Below, piece after piece: positions 22,608-34,300 of a stretch of 64,000 nt of DNA (position 1 is the first letter of the stretch; the number at the start of each line of letters is the position of its first letter). The DNA is from Pontederia crassipes (Eukaryota; Streptophyta; Magnoliopsida; Commelinales; Pontederiaceae): the NCBI GenBank assembly GCA_030549335.1, contig CM060198.1:53515995-53579994 (forward strand), read 5' to 3'. The notes under the pieces are model-generated. The model made no database searches, was not told the DNA's origin, and saw only the letters and a list, made by a program, of their open reading frames with translations. Position numbers and translations under genes: made by a program.

Positions 22608-23985
22608 GGCCACATCTTCTCCCTTTTGCTTGACCTTCTGTTTCATAATTTGTCTGAACTCTGAATCTTGTTTGTAAGAAAATAATGTGGAATAAAGGAA
22701 TATCGTCGCATGCTCTGAAATCTTATCCAAATTCTCTTTCCTTTTTCTTTGCCATGGGACTCCAAGGAAGTAGTTGCAGTCAAGACAGAACAGTTTCCCT
22801 GGTTTGGACGCTGTTGCCATTCTTAAGTAGGCAACTTTGCAGCTGTATTCCACGTTCCAGAACCCAGATCTCTACGCATGATTGTCCTCACTGGTCCTAT
22901 TCCTGCCGTGACACCATTTTCTTTGTCCCTATCTCTCATAAAAAAGATGCAGCCGCATTACAAAGAAAGTGATGATGATCCACTTTCAAGCACCTACATT
23001 TGAAAGTCAACTGCATTATTCCAATTGGTGCAGTTGAAGTGCACAGCATGCAAACTCTGCTGAACTTGTTCTTTGTGGGACTCAGTTTTCAGACTTCTTC
23101 TTTTCTGTTTGGCCCTGTGGTAATTGTTAAAGGAAGTACCAACAGGTTGAAAGTTTGAAACTGCAAGCAACAATCACACTCTGGCAATGTAGATATTCTT
23201 GCGTCGTTTACAAAATAATTGATCATTTAAGGATTCATGTCTTCTGTCTGAACGGCCTCAATTCTCAAACTTCTGTAACTTCCATCTGACGTTGGAATCA
23301 CCTTATCCAGCCACTACTGCTTGAGACCTCTGAGTTAGACGTTGAACCTAAGACAAGCTGCACTGAGTATCACAAAACTTCAACTTGAAATTTCTCAATT
23401 GACACTATGATTTGGGGTGGAGCGGATAGGACTCCTCCTCGCTTAAGTAGAAAATTCTTATTGAGAGTTTTGCATAGCACATGACAATTTTATCGAATTG
23501 TGGACAGCGCGCGTAACCATTAGCATTAACCATCCATTAGCATTAACCATCGATGCCTCTTCCCCGGGAGTTGGCTACTTGAAAATATATCTTGATTAAC
23601 AATGCACCATAATCATGTTCTCAAACTTTTTCTAATGAATCTTAGACGTGTAAATGGGCCACAACTCATTAATTAGAGGGTACGGTGTATTGGATCGTCT
23701 GATTACGCAATATGTTAGTGAATGCTTGAAAAAAAAAATTTGTTTTTTTTTGTTTCTTGCACTACAAAGTCGTTGTATTCGATGGGAATCTACAGATCGA
23801 CGCGGATAGATACCTGTGCCATGGAGCTGTCTTCTTGTTATTTATGGGGCCGAGAAAGATTGATGGGCCCTCCATACAAATGATTTTATAATTTCCTTTT
23901 TTCTTTCTGAAATAGTCAAATTGCAAACATAGAAGAGTGAGTCTAATCCCTTCACTCTTGCTCACACCATGTTTTCTTCTTCGGC
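22606..23985. other. Spacer between the two phosphatase genes, first part
   Basis: No gene is supported. The short motif ATTAGCATTAACCATC occurs twice in tandem near 23519-23551. The remaining sequence is moderately AT-rich and not recognisable. Confidence 0.35.
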
Positions 23986-24480
23986 TAATGGTGTAAAAAA
24001 ACATCGACTGAAAATTTATCCGATAAAAAAAATGGAACAAAAAAAATTAAAGGATCGAATACGATTTAGAATGAATTTTTAATAGAAAAAAATTCATCCG
24101 CTTAAATTACGGGTCCACTCGAAAATATCATAGAGACTCATTAAATTCATTTTTTATAAGTACTTTCTTTTATTATTGATATAATAATTTTTATATAGTT
24201 TAATATGTTCTTATAATATTATGAAACTCTAATTAATAGTTCTAATACTATATCTCATATTTAATTATATAATTAAATATGTTAATATTAATTTTAATTT
24301 ATTATATAATTTTTCAAAATACTGTTCCATCAAAATATAGATTCGAAAAAATTGACTTGTTAGAGTGTGTTTTTTTTAAATGGTTCTAAAATAATTTTTG
24401 CAATTTAAAAAGTTGACCCGAAGATAATGGATGATTTTTTTGGATCGAAAAACTGGTCGGTAGAACCACTTTCAACCCTA
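23986..24480 (+). mobile_element. hAT-type MITE, family 1, copy B (495 bp)
   Basis: It begins TAATGGTGTAAA and ends CTTTCAACCCTA, diverged forms of the termini of copy A, and shares the internal order of copy A (AATTCATCCG, an AT-only middle, then CGAAAAAATTGAC and GGTCGGTAGAACC). The flanking 8 bp are TCTTCGGC (23978-23985) and TCTTCTGC (24481-24488), 7 of 8 identical. It is older and shorter than copy A by internal deletions. Confidence 0.65.
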
Positions 24481-26638
24481 TCTTCTGCATAGTTATAGTT
24501 AATCACTTCTTTCCAACTGGATTATATATATTAATATATTATTTTCTGGGATGTAAATGAAATTATGAGTAATGCTTCTCTGCTGTATAACAAATTTGAG
24601 AAATATGCCTAATGGTATATTAATTTTAGAATTAAAATTTGATTGGATTCTCTTATATGTGTGTGATACATAAATGAAAACTTGTAGTGGTTATGACAGT
24701 AAAAAAGTTTGAAGACACCTTAACGTAGAACACTTATTTATTTTTATTATTTATACTTATCAGGATAAATTTATAATGAAAAAATGTGATATAAGACTAA
24801 ATAAATCATGATAGTTAAATTAATCGTATATATTAAAAATTACTCTATCATAAACATCGAATAATTAGATTATCTTAATATTAATTAAATTCACTATTTA
24901 AATACAATATAAATTAATGAAAAAAGAATAGTATTTTACACTTGTGCTAGGCCGAATGTTCTATACAAACTTTTTCATCCATTGGAACTAAGTGGACCTC
25001 ATGGATATTAATTTGTGTGCATAAATGAAACATCACGTTTAAGAATCAAAATCATTTTTGTTGGTGGGGAAGGATTGGACCAGAAATTGCTCAATTCAAA
25101 ATTGTCCACTCTCAAGTGAAAGACAAATTGTCATCTGACTTCGGACCACACCTATTCTATAATTAATCGTCTCCATTTGTTCCTAGGCGGAAATTATTGA
25201 AAATGATACATCAGCAAATTGCAGCATTTTGTAATCTTCCATTTTAAACAATAATATCTTCTAAATTTCGATCTAATTGTATGTTACATTAATAATGCCT
25301 TGAATCCTACCCTAATTGAAAACCATTTGATCTTGAAAATATTCCGAAGTAAAATGTGCCAAGGGAGGATCCCCTGTCGGGGGAGGGGGATCGGAACCTC
25401 CTAGACAAAAATTTTATGATGTATTCTTTATGTGATTCGAAATTAATTTATTTTCTTATCACGAGATATGTGTTATATTTTTTAGAAATTAATTCAGAAT
25501 CTCAATAGATATGAAATTTCTATTATCTGTAAAGGAAGTGTTTATGTTTCTCAAAATTTTTTGCTATACATAATTTCTCTCGTGAGAAAATCCTAATAAC
25601 ATGTTTCATTCAGTTTATATGCAACCATCTTACTTTTTTTAAAAAATGAATTAAATGGTGTAAAACCAACATATTTTACGATGTATTAAAGCATAGTTTT
25701 AAAATGTAAATTTATTATATGACTAAAATTTTATTCATTTAACGTGACTAAAAATTTAATTTCAAAGTTGCATGCACTCCTTTTGGATGGATTAAATGTT
25801 TGATGAAATAAAAGATATATATTTTTTGTTATTCAATATTTTCCCAACTGTTCCTCAGAAAACATATGTTCCATGTACCCATATTTTTTTCTTAAATAAC
25901 ATCGTCTAAAATGACTAGATGTCCAATATTTCTATATCGCTAATGTACCTTGCAAATTGACCTTCAATAGGAATTTAACCAAAAAAGAAAAAAAACAGAA
26001 TAAAACAAAAAAAAAACCCTGAAGAATCGGTCTAACCCAAGAAAAACGTCTAGACTTTTTGTTTTTAAAGAAACTTGAGGAAACTTATGTTGTTTTTACG
26101 TAATTAAAAAAAATATGAAATGTACATTTTCCCTATATAATCAATTTGAATACGATTCATGTAGATACACATTAACAAAAAAAAATGCTATTGATAATCA
26201 CATTAAAATATATAACATGTCAACGATGTCAATTTATTTAATAATTATTTCTTAATCTTATTATAAGTATATAATAATTTTAAATATCTTTTCGATCACC
26301 ATCGCAATATTCAAAAGAATGACACTATTTTACCTCAAACTTATTATTGTTATTTTATTTTATGAGAGAAGCATATAAGTGTTTTGATCATTTTAGTGAT
26401 TGAAACGACTCCTATTGAGAATGGTCGGATAATCCGGATGACAAAAAAATATATATTATGATTTTAAAAATTCGAATACAAATTTATTATTTAATTCGAA
26501 GAACGAACGAATACAAATTTATCCTCCTTGTTTAAATAAATTCTTGAGTTTAATTCTTAGTAAATATAAAAAATTCTTATTAAAAATCTCATGTATCACG
26601 ATACTATCTAATTAAATTAATTAAACTAATGATGAGTT
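24481..26638. other. AT-rich spacer between the phosphatase genes
   Basis: Long AT-rich sequence without coding signal. A G-rich word (GTCGGGGGAGGGGGATCGG) stands out near 25376-25395. Nothing else is recognisable. Confidence 0.35.
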
Positions 26639-26930
26639 AGGACTCATTTGACTTAGCTGATACAGAATAACTGATAAGTTAAAGTGATGATAAGTATTTT
26701 ATTGACTAAAATTTATTTTTAAAAATAAATAATTATGCGTTTAAATAAAACTATTTATAATAATAATAATTAGTTAGTTATGAAACAATTAATTGACTTA
26801 TTTTTTAAGAACAAAATAAACAGTACGTAGATTTGATATGTAATTATCAGTAAAAATTTTAAGTTATTAAACGTTGAGATTTTTTTAAATTAATTTATAA
26901 GTGACTTATAAACTTAATCAAATAGTCTCT
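26639..26930 (+). mobile_element. MITE-like element with inverted termini (about 290 bp)
   Basis: The left end AGGACTCATTTGACTTAGCT and the reverse complement of the right end (AGAGACTATTTGATTAAGTT) are similar imperfect inverted repeats. ATTTGGTTAAG-like termini are common in hAT-type plant MITEs. The flanks TGATGAGT and TGATGGAC share the first five bases only, so the duplication is weak. The interior is AT-rich and non-coding. Confidence 0.45.
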
Positions 26931-27227
26931 TGATGGACGCGTGAATTGAATTAAATACGGGACCGGTTAAAAAAAAACTCTTGTTTTCATTCATCTCTAC
27001 CGATCGGATGACTCAAATGATTGGGACTGCAAAAGTAGTCGCACAGTGCAATTTACAAGGTCTCAACGCCCGACATGAATTAATCGAATCTACGTACTAC
27101 AAGGAAAAGATTAATAAAAATCTACTGGTCCACTGAGGCTACTGACACAACACCTCTCGCTTCTCTTTCCACGGCACCTTTTCTTTTCAGCATGAAAGTT
27201 CTGTGTCAGAAACTCTAGACACGTCCA

Positions 27228-27253
27228 TCTCTCTCTCTCTCTCTCTCTCTCTC
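27228..27253 (+). repeat. (CT)n microsatellite upstream of phosphatase copy 2
   Basis: A run of CT dinucleotides about 250 bases before the ATG, with a second shorter CT run at 27420-27436 in the presumed leader. Copy 1 lacks these runs, so the two promoters differ. Confidence 0.8.
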
Positions 27254-27338
27254 GTTCGCTTTTTCCTTCCTTCGTCCCTCCAAATTTTCCTTCCTAGAAC
27301 GTCATCACTATCCGCAGCTTTCGTCGACTTCCATTTCC

Positions 27339-27345
27339 GTATTTA
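27339..27345 (+). promoter_or_regulatory. TATA-like box of phosphatase copy 2
   Basis: GTATTTAAC lies between the two CT tracts about 165 bases before the start codon. It is the best TATA-like word in the GC-rich upstream region, but it departs from the consensus. Confidence 0.3.
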
Positions 27346-27505
27346 ACGCCCGCACAGTCGCACCTCCCTTCGGTATATTCTCTGCGATATCCGCTCCCTA
27401 CGACTAGAAGAAGTCCCCCCTCTCTCTCTCTCTCTGTCCAGTGGAGTGTTGCAGTGGAACTGCAGAAAGACCTGAGAGAACAGAGCGAGAAGAGGGGCTA
27501 AGGAG

Positions 27506-30459
27506 ATGGCCGGGAGGTCCTCAGGAGGTTCTCGCCATCTGTGGCTCGCTTTGGCCCTTGTGGCGGCGGCGGGTCTCTTCGGTGGCCGCGGGTGCCACGG
27601 CGCCGGGGTCACCAGTAGGTTCGTCCGCCGGCTCGAGAAGGCCATCGATATGCCGCTCGACAGCGACGTCTTCCGCGTGCCCCCCGGCTACAATGCTCCT
27701 CAGCAGGTGGTTTCTTGTTTTCCGGCGGATGGGGCTTTGTTTTCTTTTTTCTTTTTGCTTCCTTGTGGGTGTGACCGCAGAAAGATTGCTCCTTTTTGCT
27801 GGGTTCCGATGTATCCTTAGTGCATTTCTTGTGCGGATCTTCCACCAAAGTTTCGATATTTCGCTTCTGGTTTGCTGAAACTTTATGCAGTAAAAGGTGT
27901 CATCTTTCTTGCCGGCGTTTTCTCTACTGACTCATGTACTACATGTTGTTGTTTAGTATAATTTTACTAATCCAAATGTAGGTTTGCTGACTGATCAAAG
28001 ATGCTTAATTTATCCGATGACTGACCAAAGATGCTTACATCAGTTCTTTGTCTTGTATATGATTTGTTCATTTACTAGATTTTCTGTGTTTCCAGTGCCC
28101 ATACAATTACTAAACAAAGTACTGACAAGTTGCTTCTGAGATGTTCGAATACCAGATTCTTGTTCTTACTGTACTGTTATTTTTTTTCCCTTCTGTTATT
28201 GAAGGTACATATTACTCAAGGTGATCACGATGGCACTGGCATGATCATATCTTGGGTGACCATGGATGAACCTGGCTCGAGCAAGGTGCTCTACGGGACT
28301 TCTGAGAAGAACCTCGAGTTCTCTGCAGAGGGCAAGTACACTCGATACAAGTACTACAACTACACTTCAGGCTACATCCACCACTGCACTCTGAGGAATT
28401 TGAAGGTCAGTTGAAGCTCCCCATGTTTGTATTTGTTAATTCGTTCTCTTTTCAGTTCGGTGATGAGTTCCTGCTCTTGGTGGGATGTTATGTTGGATTT
28501 TGGAATCTTAAATGTGAAGAAGGTTGACGAAGATAGATGTTTAACTTTGCAGTATGATACCAAGTACTACTATGCTGTGGGGATTGGGTATACTGTGCGA
28601 ACATTCTGGTTCAGAACTCCACCTAATATTGGTCCAGATGTCCCCTACACATTTGGTCTTATTGGTAATCCTTTCACGATTCTTTTTCTTCGGATTTCCT
28701 CTGCAATAAATAAACTTCATATGAATCATGCCATGAGATTTGTGCATGGCTTCTATGGATCTATCTCTTTTATTTCTGGTTGAAATTTTCTGTCTGCATA
28801 TTACTCTGCTTTAAGTTTCTGAATAAAGAAGGCCTCTTGATTTCACATAATGCATGCACGATGGAGATATCTACATATTTTTATGTGCTTACCAATACAT
28901 TCTTTTATATCAGGGGACCTCGGACAAAGCTATGATTCAAATGCTACACTCTCACATTATGAATCAAATCCAAATGGCCAGGCAGTACTATTCGTCGGCG
29001 ATCTTTCATATGCCGATAATTATCCGAATCATGACAATGTAAGATGGGATACATGGGGAAGATTTGCCGAGAGAAGTACAGCCTATCAACCTTGGATCTG
29101 GACTGCAGGAAATCATGAAATAGATTTTGCTCCGGAGATTGTGAGTACAGTACAGAGAAACAGCTTGCATTATTATGCCTCCATTATATGTGCCATAATT
29201 GAAGTGCTCATAAGTTACTTGCAGGGTGAAACTGTGCCATTTAAACCATACAAGCACAGATTCCATACGCCTTACAGGGCCTCCGGCAGTACATCTCCAT
29301 TCTGGTACTCAATCAAGCGAGCTTCAGCTTACATCATTGTCTTAGCATCGTATTCAGCATATGGTATGAACATGATGCTTATGATTATGTTACTCAAAAC
29401 ATTTCAGCCCAATTTTCTAACTAACATGACTTTCCAAATTCAACTGAATTAGCATAACAGACGAATTTATTATTTTAGGATCTATTTTGATTTCTGCAAT
29501 CCTTGCTGAAGAACATGATTTCATCCGTATTTTTTTTGTGCTTCCTTTTTCTGTGTGTGTTAATTGTTTCATGCAGCCCTGGTCAGACTTGACTAGTTAA
29601 GCTTTTGTGCATTCAGTATTCCGGTGTTTACTTCTTGTTTGCCTGAGCAGGTAAATACACTCCTCAGTACAAGTGGCTCGAAAAGGAGTTTCCGAAAGTG
29701 AACCGAAGCGAGACGCCATGGTTGATTGTTCTCATGCATGCACCATGGTATAACAGCTACAATTATCACTACATGGAGGGGGAATCCATGAGAGTTATGT
29801 ATGAACCATGGTTCGTGAAGTACAAAGTTGATGTTGTATTTGCTGGCCATGTTCACGCCTACGAAAGAAGCGTAAGTGCCTACCCCTGCATCCAAAGGAT
29901 GTAATCATTTAATACCTTGAAAATTATGCTGCCTGGTATTCAATCAAATGATTCCTGAATGAAGAATTCATATTGTAATTTCAGTTTCTTCAGATATAAC
30001 TTCAAGAAACCAAAACCTATATATATGATACTGAAACACTCCAACTGTGTTGCAGCATAGGATATCAAATACAGCATACAATATTGTGAACGGGCTCTGC
30101 GCCCCTGTGCCGGATCAATCTGCTCCGGTATACATCACCATTGGGGATGGAGGAAATCTCGAAGGACTTGCTACCAAGTAAGATCAGTATGAATATGTTG
30201 ATTCTGTATGAATACATGGAAGCTTATTGATCAGTACTGAATGCTCTTTTTCTGTTCTAAATGCAGCATGACAGAACCACAGCCAAGCTACTCAGCTTTC
30301 AGGGAAGCCAGCTTTGGACATGCCATCTTCGACATCAAGAATCGAACCCACGCCTACTATGCTTGGCACCGGAACCAGGATGGAAATTCAGTGTCTGCTG
30401 ATACAATGTGGTTCTACAACCGGTTTTGGAATGCTTCACCTGAACCCAGCTCTGTATAA
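27506..30459 (+). CDS. Purple acid phosphatase, tandem copy 2, intact
   Basis: Eight exons, 27506-27706, 28205-28405, 28553-28664, 28914-29140, 29225-29363, 29651-29871, 30056-30177 and 30267-30459, give 471 residues, the usual length of high-molecular-weight plant purple acid phosphatases. Residues 1 to about 30 form a signal peptide ([17 protein letters not shown]). The N-terminal fibronectin-like domain starts near [19 protein letters not shown]. All seven metal ligands are visible in the catalytic domain: D173 (GDLG), D201 and Y204 (GDLSYADNY), N238 (GNHE), H323 (LMHAPWY), H360 and H362 (GHVHAYER). The enzyme hydrolyses phosphomonoesters with an Fe(III)-Zn/Mn(II) centre, in the apoplast or vacuole, and helps in phosphate scavenging. 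NYTS, NRSE, NRTH and NASP are candidate glycosylation sites. Identical intron phases with the gene at 20123 show a tandem duplication. The orthologue among plant PAP numbers is not decided. Confidence 0.95.
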
Positions 30460-30495
30460 TGATGGAGGGGTGCCGATAGATCATGTGCTGTGAGG

Positions 30496-30501
30496 AATAA
30501 A
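30496..30501 (+). terminator. Polyadenylation signal candidate of phosphatase copy 2
   Basis: AATAAA occurs 37 bases after the stop codon, and another AATAAA follows near 30615 after T-rich and TGTATTTG words. The second has the more usual plant distance from the stop. Confidence 0.4.
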
Positions 30502-31353
30502 AGAATGAAAACTAGGTGTACAATTTGCAAAGTTCAGGCTTTTGTATTTGTCACTGTGTGCTGCTTTTCACTTCTACGGTTTGTGAATTTTGTAATTGAG
30601 TAGCTTCAAAGAGAAATAAACAGATGCATATTCTGTATGCCATTTATGGTGGTTCAAAATAACTTGAATAAGTATACCAAAGTTTTCTCGGGAGAAAAAG
30701 AAAATATGGTTTTTTGTTCGTTGCAAAACAGACCCAAGAATTTAATATAAGGAAAAGTAAATTGAAAGTTAAACTAGGAACATGGTAATTTATTTTTGAA
30801 TTATTTTCGTAAATCTCTCGTAAGCTATCACGATTTTCTGCCACTTTAATCCTTCCATTTAATTTTGTTACGTTTTTCATTAATTTTATTTTTTTATTTA
30901 TGAAAAAACTAAATTATTCCTTTCTCAAGAAAAATATGAAATAAAAAATATAAAAAATAAAAAAAATTACTGAAAAGATTAAAGTAATAAGAAAAAATTA
31001 TCATTTATGAAAAGATTAAATTATCCTCCTCCGATTTATTTTTCTTTTTTATATTTATTATTTGATGTGTTATGAAAAAATGGATAATTTAATCTTTTCA
31101 TAAATAATAAGTTATTGTGAAAGAGAAGCATCCATAGTTTATGGATAAAAAAAATAAGTTCATAATTTTAAATTTGATGCGAAAAATGGAAGAATTGAAA
31201 TAGAAAATATCGCCCGTTATGAAATGAAACGAAGGATAACGTCTGTTAAATAGCATACCATGTTTATTTTCTCTTCGTAACGTTCTAACTAGGAGCTCTT
31301 CGAATAAATCTTGTAACCCCGCGAAGACAACAAACAAATCTCGATCTCAAGAG
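30502..31353. other. Spacer between phosphatase copy 2 and the WD40 gene
   Basis: AT-rich and A-rich with an inverted-repeat feel: AAAAGATTAAATTATC at 31010 and TAATTTAATCTTTTCATA at 31084 are complementary and could form the stem of a 100-base hairpin or small foldback element. No gene is seen. Confidence 0.35.
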
Positions 31354-34300
31354 ATGGAGGAACCGGAGACGGAGACGCCGACGCCCGTCACGGCTCCGGC
31401 GATGCAAACGACCAAGAAGGAGACGGAGGCGGCGACGGCGACGACGACGGCGACAGAGACGACGACGGCGTCCGGGGAGCAGCCGCCGGCGATGGATCCG
31501 TTGCTGTTGAGCTGCGTCTTCCAGCCCGCGATCAATCACCAGGACTCGAACTACGTCGGAATCCGTCGCCTGCTGCTCCACCGAAAAGCCCTTGTCTCGT
31601 CGGCCCTCGACCGGCGATTGGTAAAGCCCGATCCCGTGGATTCATTTGTTCCAGGTCGATTTCTTTCCTCGAATCGAAGCTAATGAATCGGATTTGGTTG
31701 GATTTCCCGATGCTGGATTGAAGGAGTGGAAGTGTAACGGCAAGAGGTATGCGGCGTACAGGAACTTCCTGCAGCGGCCGACGAATTGGGAGAATGCAGC
31801 AGCGGGGGCGACGGGGGGATCCCCGCTTAGCACCCCAAGCAACAGGTTAGCTCAATTCTGAACTGCGTCTTGGATCTCTTGGAAATAATTTGCGCTGGAT
31901 TCGGGTAAATTACTCTCTGTGATTGTCAAATTGGGAGAACTCGAACATAAAATTCTATGAAGAATATATAACTTGAACCGCCTATCATATTTGTTAGACT
32001 TGCTGGCAAATATTTTTCATGAAACTATGCACGTTAAAGTGCAATGTTCTGCGATGTCATTTGCATGTTTTAGATAAAATCCACTGTTTATGAATATTCT
32101 ATCCCTCTCATTTTCTAATGTAGTCGATGACTCTGTATTCTTTGCATGGGGGACTCTTCTTTGGAAAATGTTATGCCACTGTAACTATGATGCATCAGTG
32201 AGCGATGGGCTTCTCCCAAGTCTATATTTTATGATGCGGACAGCCAGAGTTCTAGTAGGGTATGTTGTGCATGTTTCTCAGTTCTTGATGTTACTCCATG
32301 TCTGTCAAAGCTTCACATGGTCTTGCATTCACATTTGGAACAGACCATTTATCTTTTTGTTTCCTTAACATGTTAAATGTGTGCTTCCTGATTCTTTATG
32401 TGAACCTTTCTTGACAGTGTAACTTTTTTCCTGAAGGACTTAAGGGGTTCGAACCTATCTTTTAACCGTCGAACAAGTTTCGGCTCAAGTACAGGTGATG
32501 CTGATCGCCAAGTTCGTCTTCCCGAGCCGGCATATTCATTTGTTGGAATGCATTGTATCTTTGACAGTTGTAAAGCTTTAGGTAACTTTTGATTATCCTT
32601 TTCCAATTCTTTGTTACAAAATAAAAAAAAAGCTTATGCTATTTTAGAAGATACTAACTATTTTGTTTCACCACCAGTTACAATCTTAAAGTTTGGACAT
32701 ATGAGTTCAGATCTGCTTGCATATGGTGCATCAGATGGAAGCTTAACAATTTGTAAAGTTTCTCAACCACCTTCTGTTCTTCATCTACTAAGAGGGCACT
32801 CAAAAGCCATCACAGGTTAATTTGAACTTATGAACAAAGTTATTAATTTTTTTATTATTGCTTACATTTAGAACTATCATGAAGTAGATACATGGTATAG
32901 CATCCGACCTTAACTCAATGCATACACTTTTGAAAGTATTTCATAGTATAACTGTTAAACTAAACAGATGAAACATAGATTATACTTTTTTTGTTTTCTT
33001 TTTGAAGGGTGCCTATATTACTTTTAGCTATTCTTTTGTGCTGGATGAATTTCATGTTTCTATGATTTAGCAAAGCTGGTTGGTTCTTAACTTTCATACA
33101 TTGAATGAAGACGACTGTATGTGAAATTTTTCAGTAGGAAAATGCTCTCTTGGTAGGATACCTTTACCTTTTTGGTCCCATATACATGAATGATAGTTCC
33201 TTGCCATATGCTTAATCTTTTCAATCTTTCTTTGTTTTTTTTAGAAGAATTTTTTTCTCTGAATTTCAAGTGACAAAAAGTATATATTCATTAATTTCAT
33301 TGCTTCATAATTGAATAATTTATTTATTTCAGATGCTAACTAAATTACAGATTTTGATTTTTCATCTAACAATCAGTATATCGCTTCATCTTCAATGGAC
33401 AAAACCGTTCGGGTCTGGGAGATAACTAAAGGGAATTGCATCCGTGTGATATATGGAGTTTCTTCCCAGTTATGCATTTGCTTCCATCCGGTATGCTTGC
33501 TATCCCTGGTCAAAGTCAAGTTGCTGAATGGTAGTCCTTGCCACTCCTTGTGACTTCTTCTCTTGTATTAAACTGTGAAGGTTTTGTAATCAATGTTGAT
33601 TTTCCATTTTCTAGAAGTAGCTTTCTTAATAGTGATCAACATAAAACTTATATTTTGTAGATAGAACTTTATAATACACCTTTCTGTTTCTGTGGACAAG
33701 CCACTAACTCTATCTGTTGCTTGCATTGCCTAATATGAATCCTGTAAAGTTATTCTTAGAAAACAGTATATTTCAAAGTGGATTAATTTCATTTCCATAG
33801 AGCTTTAGTTGTCATTTCCTCGTCCAGTAACAATTTGATTCACTTTGGCAAAATTTTTCTGTACTTGATAATTGACACATTGATTTGAGCAATATTGATG
33901 GTTTTCTGCATAAGAGGACTGGTGCAACATAAATTATTAATTCTAACGAAGTGGTTTAATTTGGCCACTTCTGTTGGTAAATTGAAAATCTTAAATTCAA
34001 TCATTTTTTCAATTGGACATACAAAACAATGTTGCAATGTCTCTGGATTAGTGTGTATTGGAGAAACAATAAATTACTGTAAAACTTGCTTCATTTTCTT
34101 AATTTCCCGAATATGGTGATATGCTTAAGACAATTCGTCTATCTTTTCACTCTGCCCATCAGTAACTTAATTTGTCAAATAACTATGAAACAGAACTTGT
34201 TCAGGAAAAAATGTCAAATGTTCATGATAATATGTATCAATATGTTACGAGTGATATGCATGCTTATTATAATGCAGTCATGTCGTGTCAGTGCGCAACT

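Noticed and set aside
31285-31581. Arg-rich minus-strand frame
   Set aside because: Shadow of the Thr/Glu-rich first exon of the WD40 gene.
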